From NCBI GenBank assembly GCA_027382625.1, contig JAJKFJ010022447.1, forward strand, positions 1 through 64,000: a DNA stretch of 64,000 bases, written 5' to 3'. Of this stretch, positions 1 through 10,600 are shown one piece after another; the stretch's first letter is position 1, and every line of letters begins with the position of its first letter. Source of the stretch: Tetmemena sp. SeJ-2015. Taxonomy: Eukaryota; Ciliophora; Spirotrichea; Sporadotrichida; Oxytrichidae. The position numbers were made by a program, and so were the translations under genes. The notes beneath the pieces are model-generated. The model did no database searches. It was not told where the DNA came from and worked only from the letters and a program-made list of their open reading frames with translations.

Positions 1-169
1 ACGATCATGCTTAAAATAATGGCCATCCTTAAATGCTCAAGTGGATTTTAGACGAAGACAGTTTAAGACTATTTATAAGACCTCAATTCAAAATTATATT
101 TTAGATAGCTCATTCAAGTTTGTGTATTAAATTTGAATATTCCAATTGCATTTAAAAATTTTCACCTTA

Positions 170-206
170 ATACTGCAGAATTTAAAAGAAAATAATTGAA
201 AAATAC
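170..206 (+). repeat. 37-bp inverted repeat, left copy
   Basis: Positions 170-206 are identical to the reverse complement of 706-742 over 37 bases. The match stops abruptly on both sides. It is longer than the other pointers in the window. I see no flanking target-site duplication. Confidence 0.85.
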
Positions 207-310
207 AATAATGACAAGCTAAATTTTAATCCTTTCTTTCTCTATCCTGATCTTGTACTGTTATAAAATTTTTGAATATTTCTTAATTTATATAAAATAA
301 TAAGCTCTCA

Positions 311-670
311 AATGTCTGAAATCGACAGCATCATTGAAAAAATTATGAATTATAATTATACCAAGACACCTCTAATCAGCTTCATCAGCCTACATCAATA
401 ATTAAAATTTCAAATATAATTCAATCTGACTCTAATACAATTTAAGCATGGAATTATATTGCAAAACTTCAGGGACGAGATCAATGTCTTCATCAAGAAT
501 TATTTAATAACAAAATTAAAATATTATAAAACCTCTGTCGGATAAATCAGCATCTAAGAAATCTCAAAGCTATAGAAGACGAAGTCAGATATATAAATAA
601 TTTTAAAATGGCGGAAATAGCAATCAAAATAGAAATAATAAAGGACAAAGACCAGCCATTATAATTCCTA
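311..670 (+). CDS. possible small ORF or MDS inside the inverted-repeat segment
   Basis: Between the two inverted-repeat copies, the plus strand is open with TAA/TAG read as Gln. One frame starts MSEIDSIIEKIM at 311. A second frame (about 440-670) carries a Gly/Asn/Gln-rich stretch (NGGNSNQNRNNKGQRPA) typical of coding DNA elsewhere in this window. No family is recognised. It may be an element-encoded ORF or an MDS of a gene whose other parts are outside the window. Low confidence that it is expressed. Confidence 0.25.
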
Positions 671-705
671 ATTATTTTCTAATCAAATTCAAAGCATTCA
701 TTAAA

Positions 706-742
706 GTATTTTTCAATTATTTTCTTTTAAATTCTGCAGTAT
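706..742 (-). repeat. 37-bp inverted repeat, right copy
   Basis: Reverse complement of 170-206. It ends 35 bases before the pointer that opens the Tubby C-terminal block, so the repeat pair encloses a 499-bp segment next to a scrambled junction. It could be the termini of a small germline element or a long pointer of an unidentified scrambled gene. Confidence 0.85.
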
Positions 743-776
743 AATTATGTTTTTTGCTAATCTTATTTATAACGGA

Positions 777-790
777 TCTATAAAGAACTT
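777..790 (+). other. scrambled-junction pointer TCTATAAAGAACTT (Tubby), copy 2
   Basis: 14-bp pointer shared in inverted orientation with 3326-3339. The base before it differs (A here, T in the other copy), so the match is bounded. It joins the minus-strand N-terminal Tubby block to this plus-strand block in frame. Confidence 0.92.
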
Positions 791-953
791 TTAATTGATA
801 CCTGAGATGGACGGTAGGCGGCAGGTCACACTTTAAGATTTCGTGCTCTAGTTTGGCAAGAATGGAAAGGAGTCTTTCATCTTGGACGTTTAATATCCCT
901 TCTCCATCTATCAAGCTTTCGGTCTCGCACTTTCCGCCTTTGACACAGACTGA
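777..953 (+). CDS. Tubby-like protein, C-terminal MDS block (scrambled, inverted)
   Basis: This block encodes the end of a Tubby domain: K-N-F-Q-L, then FVLQFGK, ESFILD, YPFSIYQAFGLALSAFD and a TGA stop at 951-953. These match the last strands and the buried C-terminal helix of Tubby/TULP proteins, with TAA/TAG read as Gln. It opens with TCTATAAAGAACTT (777-790), which is also present inverted at 3326-3339, at the end of the Tubby coding sequence on the minus strand. Joining the two gives a continuous GRVTQPSIKNFQL motif, the conserved core of the family. The open minus-strand frame here (717-914) is only a shadow. Confidence 0.93.
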
Positions 954-1141
954 CTGATAATAATCATCTTTTTTATGATACCTTGGTTTTATATTGTAAA
1001 CTAACTCAACCTCTCTTGACTGAGTTTGAGGATTATTATGATTAGCCTGTTAAATTATTTAACCACTTGCGTGCTTTTCCTATATTAATTTAATTATTGC
1101 TCGGGCTTTTAAATTTACCCCTCCTACTACTCTTAAATAAC

Positions 1142-1916
1142 ATGGTGAAGTGCGAACTCTGCAACGAAAGAACTGCCAAAATCAAGCGACCTAAGAATTA
1201 AATGCCAGTCTGCCACGAGTGCTTCTTCTTAGTGTTTGAGGAGGAGATTCATCACACGATTGTGACCAATGATTTGTTCAAGAGAGGGGATCGCATAGCA
1301 ATCGGAGCTAGTGGTGGTAAGGACTCGACAGTGCTTGCTCATGTGATGACTACCCTCAATCAACGCTATGACTATGGGCTCAACTTGGAGCTGCTCTCAA
1401 TCGATGAGGGAATCATAGGCTACAGAGATGACTCACTAGAGACTGTTAAGAAGAACCAAGTCACTTAAAAATATTGTATCTGGTATAAATCCATTTCATA
1501 AATGACTTATGGGCTACCTTTAACGATTGTCTCATACAAGGACCTGTATGGATGGACGATGGATGAGATTGTGAAGGTTATTGGACTCACTAATAACTGC
1601 ACTTTTTGCGGAGTGTTTAGAAGACAAGCACTCGACAGAGGAGCCATGCTCATCAAGGCAGATAAAATAGTAACTGGACATAACGCAGATGATATAGCTG
1701 AGACTGTTTACATGAATTCAATATGAAATACACTCTTGAAGTGCTGATATAATAATAAGCATGAACATCTTGAGAGGAGATTTCTTCAGACTGCATAAGT
1801 GTGTGGATATCATGACTGGAAGAGAGGACCCACTTCCCAGGTGCAAGCCCTTCAAGTACACCTATGAGAAGGAGATAGTCATGTATGCTCACTTCAAGAA
1901 GCTCGACTACTTCTCT
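1142..1916 (+). CDS. CTU1: CTU1/NCS6 cytoplasmic tRNA 2-thiolase, N-terminal MDS block (scrambled)
   Basis: CTU1 with CTU2 thiolates wobble uridine 34 of tRNA-Lys/Glu/Gln in the cytosol. The ATG at 1142 begins MVKCELC; a zinc-binding C-x2-C pair (CELC, CHEC), the PP-loop [39 protein letters not shown] and [12 protein letters not shown] follow, all hallmarks of the family. TAA encodes Gln at KNQMPVC. Two IESs (1463-1509, 1711-1765) interrupt it. Coding stops after KKLDYFS at pointer GACTACTTCTCT (1905-1916). The next residues of the protein, [12 protein letters not shown], lie inverted at 24151-23873. Neighbouring genes are unrelated to thiolation. Confidence 0.97.
1463..1509 (+). other. IES in CTU1, pointer ACTTA
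   Basis: ACTTA at 1463-1467 and 1505-1509 (interval includes both copies). No GT-AG solution fits. Removing 42 bp gives VKKNQ-VTYGLPL in frame, the expected CTU1 sequence. Confidence 0.95.
1711..1765 (+). other. IES in CTU1, pointer CATGAA
   Basis: CATGAA at 1711-1716 and 1760-1765. Removing 49 bp, which contains in-frame TGA, gives AETVYMNILRGD, the family consensus. Confidence 0.95.
1905..1916 (+). other. scrambled-junction pointer GACTACTTCTCT (CTU1), copy 1
   Basis: 12-bp pointer ending the plus-strand CTU1 block. Its reverse complement is at 24140-24151. Flanking bases differ on both sides. It encodes D-Y-F-S in the conserved [12 protein letters not shown] motif. Confidence 0.96.
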
Positions 1917-1942
1917 TTCACTTTAATAATCAGATTCAAAAT

Positions 1943-3132
1943 ATGGCATTCATTAAAAAAATGCAGTTTTAAGCTAGAATAGCGCAGGAGTGGGGAATGA
2001 TTCAACAGCAAATGCTTCAACAGTGATCAGCTCAAATTAACAGCAGCAGCAGAACTCCTACTCACTCAGGAAGGAGAGGAAGAGCACTAGTCTTCACCCT
2101 CCTGGGCCTAGTGGTGTTTTCACATCCCAAGCTTCCCAGCAAAACTAACCCTCTCAATAAGCTGTTCCGCTTATAGCTAAACTCAAAATATATGAAGTTG
2201 TTTAAATTCATGATGAATGTATTTTGTAATAACTACTTCTTGTTCAATAATTCAAACCAGCAGCAGACTAACCTCACACTCGAGCGCTACAACGTTTAGA
2301 AGTAGATCGAGACTGTGAAGCGAAGTAAGATCATCATCCTTTGATTGAAGGTCATTGCTAATTTTAATTCTTATATAGGCATGAATCAACCACAGCAGAT
2401 CCAAATGCTCAGACATAAGATGACTCACAACTAGCAGCAACATAAGATTACTGCTAATGTTGTACTTGACCAGCAACTCGCTAATTAAGTAAAAAATCCT
2501 CCCTTCATAGTTAAACTTTTGTCTTAGAATGGAGGCCAGAATCAGCAATTTAGACACTACTCAACTACTAACGGTCGCCAAGTTGGAAATCCAGCAAGTG
2601 CTCAAGTAAGAGGAAATGCATTCAAATATTAAAGCCTGCAAATATTCTTATTCTCTTTTCTGCTTTACTGTATTCAATATAACTTATAGAAGCACACAGT
2701 GTAGCAGCCTTTGTCTCTCGCTGACTGGCTCTAAGTTGGATAGCAACCAGTTGATAAGCGGGTTATGATTTTGAATCCACCCACCGCAAATTAACAAAAG
2801 ATATCTTTATAAGATAAATGGAGTAGGAATTTAGAATCAGAGTCTGATGAACATAAGCAGAGTGGCAGGCAGGAGCTCAGGTCTCAAAGACACTACCAGC
2901 AGCTGGATAGCAGCTAAATGAAGTTGGTGGACCTCTCTCAATCAACGAGGCAAAGCTAAAGCAGTGAAGCAAACTCAGCAACCAAGAAAGTTAGACCTAA
3001 TCCCAGTTCACATTTTCTTTTTTAGAATAACTAACTAACATCTTACAAGACTCTACATACCTACATGCTACAGTTTGGAATTAAAAGAGGAAGACTCATT
3101 TGCCAAATTATGAGGAGTGAGTGAATAAGTAG
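1943..3132 (+). CDS. hypothetical Q/S/N-rich protein
   Basis: Unrecognised. The ATG at 1943 starts [24 protein letters not shown] 20-bp IES (pointer AACAG) precedes a low-complexity Q/S/P tract. GT-AG introns are likely near 2328-2381 (after KRS), 2488-2525 and 2608-2692. They link segments such as [36 protein letters not shown] and [14 protein letters not shown]. The rest is disordered and Q/S/K-rich, ending in IMRSE at a TGA near 3130. An insert around 2190-2280 is unresolved (intron or IES). It lies between the CTU1 N block and the convergent Tubby gene. Existence of the gene is fairly sure; exact exons are not. Confidence 0.6.
2019..2043 (+). other. IES, pointer AACAG
   Basis: AACAG at 2019-2023 and 2039-2043. 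Removing 20 bp deletes an in-frame TGA and continues a CAG run ([11 protein letters not shown]). Confidence 0.6.
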
Positions 3133-3325
3133 TTGTAGTACTATAGTGAGTATTTATATAAGATATAAGTTGCAGATTAAGCAATATGAAGCAAGAGCAT
3201 AAAAAGTTAACGACTAATTTCAAAGAGTCTACAAAGGACTCCTCCCGACATTCTTTCTTAACAATTCATTAAAATATATTCTTAACTCTTTTAATCATGC
3301 CTATATATCTTCTCTCTGATGATTT

Positions 3326-3339
3326 AAGTTCTTTATAGA
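3326..3339 (-). other. scrambled-junction pointer (Tubby), copy 1
   Basis: AAGTTCTTTATAGA on +, the reverse complement of TCTATAAAGAACTT at 777-790. It encodes S-I-K-N within GRVTQPSIKNFQL. Confidence 0.92.
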
Positions 3340-6040
3340 AGGCTGAGTTACTCTGCCTTTGAAATCATACACGTAAACTCACACCATAATAATTTTTTTT
3401 AACTTCACCATTAACTATTAAGACCTGGGTTTAGGTGTTAGTTTCTGTAAAAGTGTTAATACTCTATAATAAACTTACTTGGATTCCAAGCTGGGGGGTT
3501 ATCGACATAGACTTGGTAGCTTAAATTCCTGACTCCTTCCCTTGAGAAGACCTCCTACATAGTGTCTTGCTCCCTAGTAGGTCTCCAAGACTTCTGCGTC
3601 ATTATAACTAAGTTACCATTTATGATGCAAGATAAACTTTAAACGTTAAATTAATAGAGATTAATGGATTTGTATCTTGTCCAAGTGGGAGAGTGTTATC
3701 AACTGCGAGTCCTTGAGCGATGGCTGTCTGAGTAAGAACTGGAATGATTACGAGCATCTTACGAATGTTTCCCACGTTACATGGCTCGTAGCGATACTGA
3801 AAAACTCCCAGCTCACTTCTGATCTTGTCCATTTGTATTGATGGATTAGCCTTACTGAAATTTGAAGTTATACAAATTATTTCTCCTCTGCAGTTTAATT
3901 TAATTCTCTCCGTTGTCGTAGAGTATGTACTTATCTCCCTCGGGGTTAGCTCTCAGCTTTCCTAAACAGATGTCGTTGCTTCTCGTCTTAGTATTCTTCT
4001 CCATAGAGATAACAAATCATCATTCCATAAGAATCATCTTCAAATTGTATTTACTTTTAAGATGAGGTAGTTTGCAGTCTTGTTGAAGGCTCGTTTCTTG
4101 GCATAGAGGATGAGCAATCTACCGCCTTGATTCTTCTCCAGATAGAAGTAGTAACTCGGATGCAGACGGTTAAACCCACTTCTATGCCTTTCAATAGTAA
4201 ACTAGCATTTGAATTAATATTTACAAGAAGAATAGTAAATCGAAGTTGTCCCATTTAGAAGGGGATGGGATTCATAATCAGCTCCTTCATCTTTGTCCCG
4301 TAGATTAGCTGATCCACATAGGCCTTGTAAGACTCAGGATCGCAAATAGCTACCTTGAAAGATAGAGGCTTCTGAATCACTGGCTAGCCTGCAGCTCTCT
4401 GCTGCTGAGCAGTTAACTAAGTCTTACCCTTTAAGATAGGATATATTATTTGAGTCTGCTTCTGAATTTCTTGCATCTACTGCTACATAATCACGGGTCT
4501 TTGCTTTTCTAACTTCAACTTCTCTTTGTTTAGCATCTGTTGCTGCAACTCTAGTCGCTCTTGCTGCTACTTGAAGTCCTTCAGTTTTCTCCTCGCACTG
4601 TCATCAGAACCCTCTGCTTCCTTCCTCTCTTCGTCATCTTCTTCCTCGCTGTCGTCGTACTCCTCATCATCCTCTTCATCGTCTTCCTCGCTCTTCCTCC
4701 CCTAGGACTACTACCTCCGCTTCTGTTCCTCAGTCTTTCGAGAACGCTTGATCTCATCCTCTCCCTTCTCCTTTCGGCGATTAGCTATTTAAGACTTTGC
4801 TCTCGAAGCAGCTTTCTGCTGCTTGAGATGCGTAGGGTCTTTGGTCTCCTCCAATTCCATTTATCTCTGCTACTTCAGTTTCATTTGCTTCTGCTCCTCT
4901 ATCTTCTTCTTCTGCTGAAAAGCTTTGGAGCCTGCTTTTTCTTCCTCCTCAGATTTGTTCTCCTCCTCGTCGTAATACTCATCTTCATCAGACTCAGCAG
5001 CCTTATTTTTATTTCTTACTATAAATAAGAATGACTTAGTAAGCCTTATTAGCTTTGGACTGTGGTCTCTGAGGCTACTACTTCTGTTGTTTTTGGACAA
5101 GCGCCTTCTTTCTCTTGGGCAAACTGTCATCTTCATCCTCCTCTTCATCATCCTCACTCTCCACTTTATAACTTAAAAGGCCTTGTAAAATCAGAATCCT
5201 TTCTTGTTGCTCTGCTTAATGGCAGCTTTGCGCTTTTGGATCTACTTAACTTCCTCATCAGCTTCTCCCTCAGTCTATATTCTCTTCTTGGCCTGTGCTT
5301 TCTTCAATTCTTAGGCCTCCAAATCTTCCCTTCTCTTAGCTTCTTCCTCCTCTGCCTAAGCCTTAAGTCTCTATTGCTCTTCTTTATGCTGTCTCTCTTA
5401 CGCCTCTTAGAGTTCTCTCCTCTATTTCTCAGCTGCTGCTTTCTCTAGTTCAGCAGCCTATCTAAGTTTCTCTTGTTCATTCTACTATTCCGCCAGCTAA
5501 TCTGTCTGTGGAAGAGTGGCAAGAGAAGTATTGGCAGCTGAAGCATCTTCTGGCTTCTTTTTCTTCTTGTAGATTATCTTTTTCACTTTCTTTTTTACTT
5601 CACTCTGCATAACAGAACCTCCCTCTTGGTTTAGATTTGAACTTGAACTCTGCTCTCAATATATAAGCACTATCACTCAAAAAGGATTTGGAAAAATACT
5701 GCTTAGAGAGAACCGAGCTATTCAAAACTTGCTTGTGCTAATCTGTTGCTGGTCCATCCAGTCCATAGGAATCCATGGGATTCGCATATAAAACTCAAAA
5801 CTACCATTGAATAACACATAAAGCATTAGTTTTCTTGGCTTGAGAAGTTTATTAGTCGCTGCTCCTTTCAATCACTATAACCTGGGGCGGCGCATCAGTG
5901 CCATCAGGGTTTTTCCTCTTGATGATTTTCTTAATGATTTTCTTCTTTTTCTTCTTTGCTACCTCTGGCCCGATCTCCTCGATATCCGACTACTCATCAT
6001 CACGAGCTAAAGATCCGGCTCCCTTTGAATTAGAAGTCAT
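3326..6040 (-). CDS. Tubby-like protein, N-terminal and core MDS block (scrambled)
   Basis: Tubby/TULP proteins bind phosphoinositides through a C-terminal beta-barrel and often act in ciliary trafficking. The ATG at 6040 starts MTSNSKGAGSLARDDEQSD. A long basic and acidic K/E/Q-rich disordered half follows, with unresolved inserts near 5640-5830 and 5160-5215. The Tubby domain then appears in order: SFKVAICDPESYKAYV, GQLRFTIERH, HPSYYFYLEKNQGGRLLILYAKKRAFNKTANYLI, CLGKLRANPEGDKYILYDNG, RSELGVFQYRYEPCNVGNIRKMLVIIP, DNPPAWNP, GRVTQPSIKN. IESs use pointers TTTACTATT and AAAT. A third junction near 3610-3650 may use ACG. An intron lies about 4014-4069 and another about 3365-3475. The C-terminus is not here: it continues through the 14-bp pointer to 777-953 (+). 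Confidence 0.92.
3831..3901 (-). other. IES in Tubby, pointer AAAT (ATTT on +)
   Basis: ATTT at 3831-3834 and 3898-3901. Removing 67 bp joins YDNGENQ to MDKIRSELGVFQYRYE in frame. Confidence 0.75.
4193..4239 (-). other. IES in Tubby, pointer TTTACTATT
   Basis: AATAGTAAA on + at 4193-4201 and 4231-4239. Removing 38 bp changes a frameshifted reading into GQLRFTIERHRSGFNRLHPSYY, the Tubby consensus. Confidence 0.95.
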
Positions 6041-6267
6041 TTGACTGCTTAAGATGCGGGACCTACCTTGTCTGCTCTACTCTGTGGATTCCTCATCCTC
6101 AAAGTCTAATCTAATAAAGCAAGCACTAGAATCAATATATAGAGATAGTCTGATTGAGTTGAATGCAGTTGAGACTAATTTTAGTAAGGGTTAGTAAAAA
6201 TTAAGTTCAAGTGAATATGATTAGGTTAGAGGTGATATTCTTAGTGGGTGCGTGGGTTTTAGAAAAC

Positions 6268-7572
6268 TCAGGATCGATGTTATAACTAACTTAGTATCAA
6301 AACCTAACTTAATATAATGATGTAAGGGTTTGATATGTCATTAGCTACTGTCTTAATAGTGACATTCACTTGGGGCTTCGGTGCTAAGTTTTGAGCCAGC
6401 TTTTCACCAAGTTACCCACCTGCACCCTGAGTCTTAAAGAATCCACCTGCATCCTTGTCGCTCTTAATCTCTTATAAGTATACAACCCATTTCTATGTGA
6501 TGAATACGATAATAATCTACTGCTTCTGCAGCTTAATCATCCTTCTCTTTTGGTAAGGGTTGAGGTCTTTTTAACCTTGAGCTTTAGAGAAGTTGAGTTG
6601 CTCATAGAACTCAGGGTCCTCTTCTTGTTGAGCAACTTGCGCAATCATCTACAGTCCGATCAACTCAGTAAGGTGCTCCCAGCTGCGCTGCCTGCCAAAC
6701 TCGCCACCATTTGACTCTGCGCTTCTGAGCCTGAGCCGCCTTGAGAGCCTGGGTTGTTTATAAAGAGGTCTTTCATGTTCATGTTTATAGTGGGATTATT
6801 GTAGTTGATGACGCTAATTGTTGGACCCTGGTTTTAGTTAGAAGCTCCTCCCTCGAATACTTGCTACTGGCTGCTTTGAGTCACAACTTGCTTGCTAATG
6901 CGAATCCCTTGCTTTGAAGAGCCTTGCAAAGAAGCTTGTGAGGTGATACCTAAAGTAGAGGTTTATTAGAAATGAAAATACCCATTTGAGTTTAGCCCTA
7001 GGAAGAGTTAGAATAGTTGCCAATTTAGGATCTGCTTCGCTCCCCTTGAACTTAATAATTCATAAAATAGTAGATACACATTCTTATCATAGAGGATTTT
7101 TTAAAACTTTTTACAAATTACTGTTTGGGACATAGCTGGAATACGCTGAATTGGAGTTTTGAACTGTCTCCAATACTTTCTTATCCTTGAGAGTGCTCCT
7201 TCGCCGTTGATTACTCTGACTTCCGAAAGAGGGCGAGTGCTATTGTTCACCAAATGTCCCTCCGGGGATTTGCGATGGCGTGGCGTAACTACTCGTATCT
7301 CCATCCGCCCCGAAATATGTTGCAGGGCCCTGATTATCTTACTCGTCCTCATCCGTCTGTAAAAGTTCCATCCCCCTCTTCTTTTTCAATTCTTTGCCGT
7401 CTCCAAAGTAGACTGGCTTGTTGGTATTATTGCTTATATAGGGTTGAGATTGCATGTTAGAGGTACTTATTTCCAAGTTTAGATCCGATTAGTTTTTAAT
7501 TTTTTTCTTGCGACTGAGTGCCTTCCCTCTTAGAATATTTATAATTTCCTCCAAACTGAACTCACCACCCAT
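6268..7572 (-). CDS. hypothetical protein, Q/S/G-rich with a helical central region
   Basis: Unrecognised. The ATG at 7572 starts MGGEFSLEEIINILRGKALSRKKKIKN. Disordered Q/S/G-rich sequence follows, with an unresolved insert about 7010-7110. A more conserved-looking segment FGRQRSWEHLTELIGLQMIAQVAQQEEDPEFYEQLNFS then DLNPYQKRRMIKLQKQQIIIVFI follows, ending in VTIKTVANDISNPYIII before a TGA at about 6268. The frame changes near 6716-6727 and can be restored by removing 8 bp between TCTG repeats. Convergent with Tubby's 5' side and divergent from SAS-6. Confidence 0.55.
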
Positions 7573-7640
7573 TTCTCAACAACATGTAATAGAGAAGATA
7601 GCTTTGTTGAGTGTAGCAGAAAAATTTCAAAATTAAATTA

Positions 7641-10600
7641 ATGATGGACCCGTCCACTCTCAGTTCCATATTCGCTCCAAAGCCAACCAGCGGTGGTCTC
7701 CGCAAACTAGACCTTGGAGGTAAGTTAGCTTGATAATCAAATGTTCATAATCTCATTCACACAGTAGGCTTCGCAAATCAAAGTCAAAATCAATCGCAAG
7801 TACAGAGCAGCAACACTTCTCAGAGTCATCATCCTGTGAATAGCAATCCCTCTTCTTTTTACTAGACGCAAAATTTGAATTCAAACTTTGGGTAGTCGTC
7901 AACTACTGCCCCTCATACCAATCATGGCTTCAATTAAACACTCAACACTGGTAAGTCAACCTTTGTTTACACTGTCAAGCTTCTTTACTGACTCTAATTT
8001 AGGTGGAGTTTAGAATATAATCAACTTATTTTTTAAGAGTGAGCTTCGGCTAAACTGGAGCTGCCTTGAACCCCTATGGTGGCCCAATCATTTCAACTCC
8101 AGGCCCCAAGGAGACCAAAAATTCAAAATCATTTTTCATCATACCTTTTATGAGACCCAAGTGTCATAGCAGCAACCATCACTCACTTAAGTGAATCTTG
8201 CTCAGCACAATTAGCTTATGATGAACCAAGGAACCTCCTCTTAAGTGCCAACTAATGACTGCAACACCTTCAGTCATTTCCAGCAACTTCCACTCACCCA
8301 AGCGCGACACAAATAGCCACCAGTACTTCAGATCGAGCTCTGCAAATTTAATCTTAAAGTTTTGAAATGATTTGAACGAGAGGGCGTAGATGATGGGAGC
8401 AACTGGACCTTACGAGCCTAATCAGACTATTTCCAATGCTTATCAAACCTAGAACCTTTAAATTAGAATGTTTAAACAAGATTTGCTTCATTAACCAACT
8501 TAGGCCAACAAATGTCTTCGCCTATGGTGATACAATTGAATTTGAGTAACACAAGACACATACTTTTATTCCATTTTTACTGAATGGGACAGACAGCAAA
8601 CCCTGCTATGATGAACGGAATGGCTACTCAAGGCACATACCAAGTGAATCAGCAGCAAACTCCTCAGCAGCAGCATTTTCACCAAGTGCCTCACCAAACC
8701 TTCCACTTGGGAAACACGATCAATCAACAGTAGTTCAGCACTATCTCCAGCAGGCAAAGCGACTATCAAGGTTTTGAAGCCACTCCAATTAAACCAATAG
8801 GTGGGTTCCATCACGGCCATCAGCAATCTCACTCCAACCTTGCCAACAACACTTCCATTGGAGGGATAAGCGTACCCTCTACAGCTTAGAGTGCAATCCA
8901 GAATCCTTATCAGTTCTTGCAAACACCTGCTAAATTCCCCACGCCAAGTATGGAGATGAAGAATCCTTATTAGAATAGATATCTACTCTTTTACATATCA
9001 TCTTAGATTTTATTATCCCTCTAAGATGCTTAAGTTTGCTCAGACAGTATATGAAAAACCAATCCTAATAAGAGTGAAGCACGCTGACAGAGAGGACTTC
9101 GATTAACAGATGCACATTAAAATCAATATTCATCAGAGCTCTTAGAATTCACAGCAAGTCATGACTCTTGAACTCACAGATGAGCAGGATCCATATTTCC
9201 TACACACCCTTGACTGCCTCGAAAGCGACTTTCACCAAATCAAGATCTGTAAAATTACATGCTCATACATCTTATATGCTATTAAAGATGAAGCAGCAGT
9301 TCAACTTCGATTTCCAGAACTTCCCAGTCTTCATCAGTGAACAGCTTGAGCGCTGTTAACTAGCTGCTTCCTCAAACAGCGAGTAGCCAGTTCCAATTTA
9401 ATCATATCTATCATGATATAATGAAGTAAAATGTATTAGAAATGAATGCATATGAGACAAAACTTGCTATCGTTCACTGAAGGTGTCTCCAATGAATCAA
9501 CTTTGGCTTTCATTGAGCAGAACAAGTACTTATAATACTTTTATATTGAACAACTTTTTATTCTCGTTTGTTATGTACCAGTCACTGATTATTCTGTCTC
9601 TGGTGCTGAAAAGAGCAAACGACGAGACACTTAAACGCTACCTAGCAGGCAAGTACTGCGAGCAAACCACCCTCAGCAAAGAGCTCTTCGCTCAGCTCCA
9701 GCAGGAGAAGGCAGCATAGCAGCAGCTATAAGCTCAATACAACGGCTTGAAGCATTAACTCGAGGGAAAGGACGGATTATTGAATCAGTCCCTGCAGCAA
9801 GTGCACTCCGAGTGGCAAGCCAAGATGGAGGAGAAGCAAGAGCTAGTGGATAAATTAAAGCAGCAGCTGAATAAATTCAACGATGATTTGAAGCACGCAG
9901 TTGAAGGCATGAGACTAGAGAAAGAGAAAGAGCTCACACATATGAAGGAGAGGCAGATGCTGGAGTTGAACGAACTCAGAAAACAGCATGAGCTGCAATA
10001 GGAGGAGCTTAAGAAGAGTGTAAGTTAAAGTAATAGTGGTCTAATTGCTTGTGTAGTTTGAGGTAGAGAGGGAAAAATTCAGAGCACAGATGAAGAACCA
10101 AACTCTCCAGCATGAGGAGGATATGCGAGTAAAGGAGGAGAACTTCAACCGCAGAGACGAGAAGACTAGAGCACTCATCGATGAACTCAGGCAGTAGCAA
10201 CTGGAAGCTAGAGGTGAAGAGGATGAACGCCTGAGACAGGAAGACTTGAAGAGGCAGCAGATGATCCAGGAGCATAACAACCAGATGCACGACATACAGA
10301 TGCAGATGGTGCACCTCCAGCAGTTCATGAATGACAAGCAACTGGATGAAGTAAAGATGCAGTAGCACCTTTCAAGAGTCCAAGAGGAGCGTCAGATAGT
10401 CCTGGACCAATAGCAAGATAGACACAACAGAGAGCAGAAAGCCAAGCTAGAGGAGATTAAGAAGCTCCAGGGTGAGATCGACAGGCTGATAGGTGTGCAG
10501 TAGGAGCTGAAGCAACAGATCTTCGACCTCAACCAGGTCATTATTGAAAAGGATGACAAGATCCGCCGCCACGACATCGAGATCGAGAATGTCAAGAGGT

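Noticed and set aside
717..1025. Open minus-strand frame with protein-like composition
   Set aside because: The plus strand of the same DNA encodes the diagnostic Tubby C-terminus with a matching pointer. The minus frame is a shadow.
1142..3132. Interpretation of this DNA as a pseudogene-rich standard-code region
   Set aside because: Reading TAA/TAG as Gln and removing pointer-flanked inserts gives complete conserved proteins, so the stops are not decay.
4561..5448. Leu/Phe-rich plus-strand ORFs resembling membrane proteins
   Set aside because: They are the antisense of the K/E/Q-rich disordered half of the Tubby gene.
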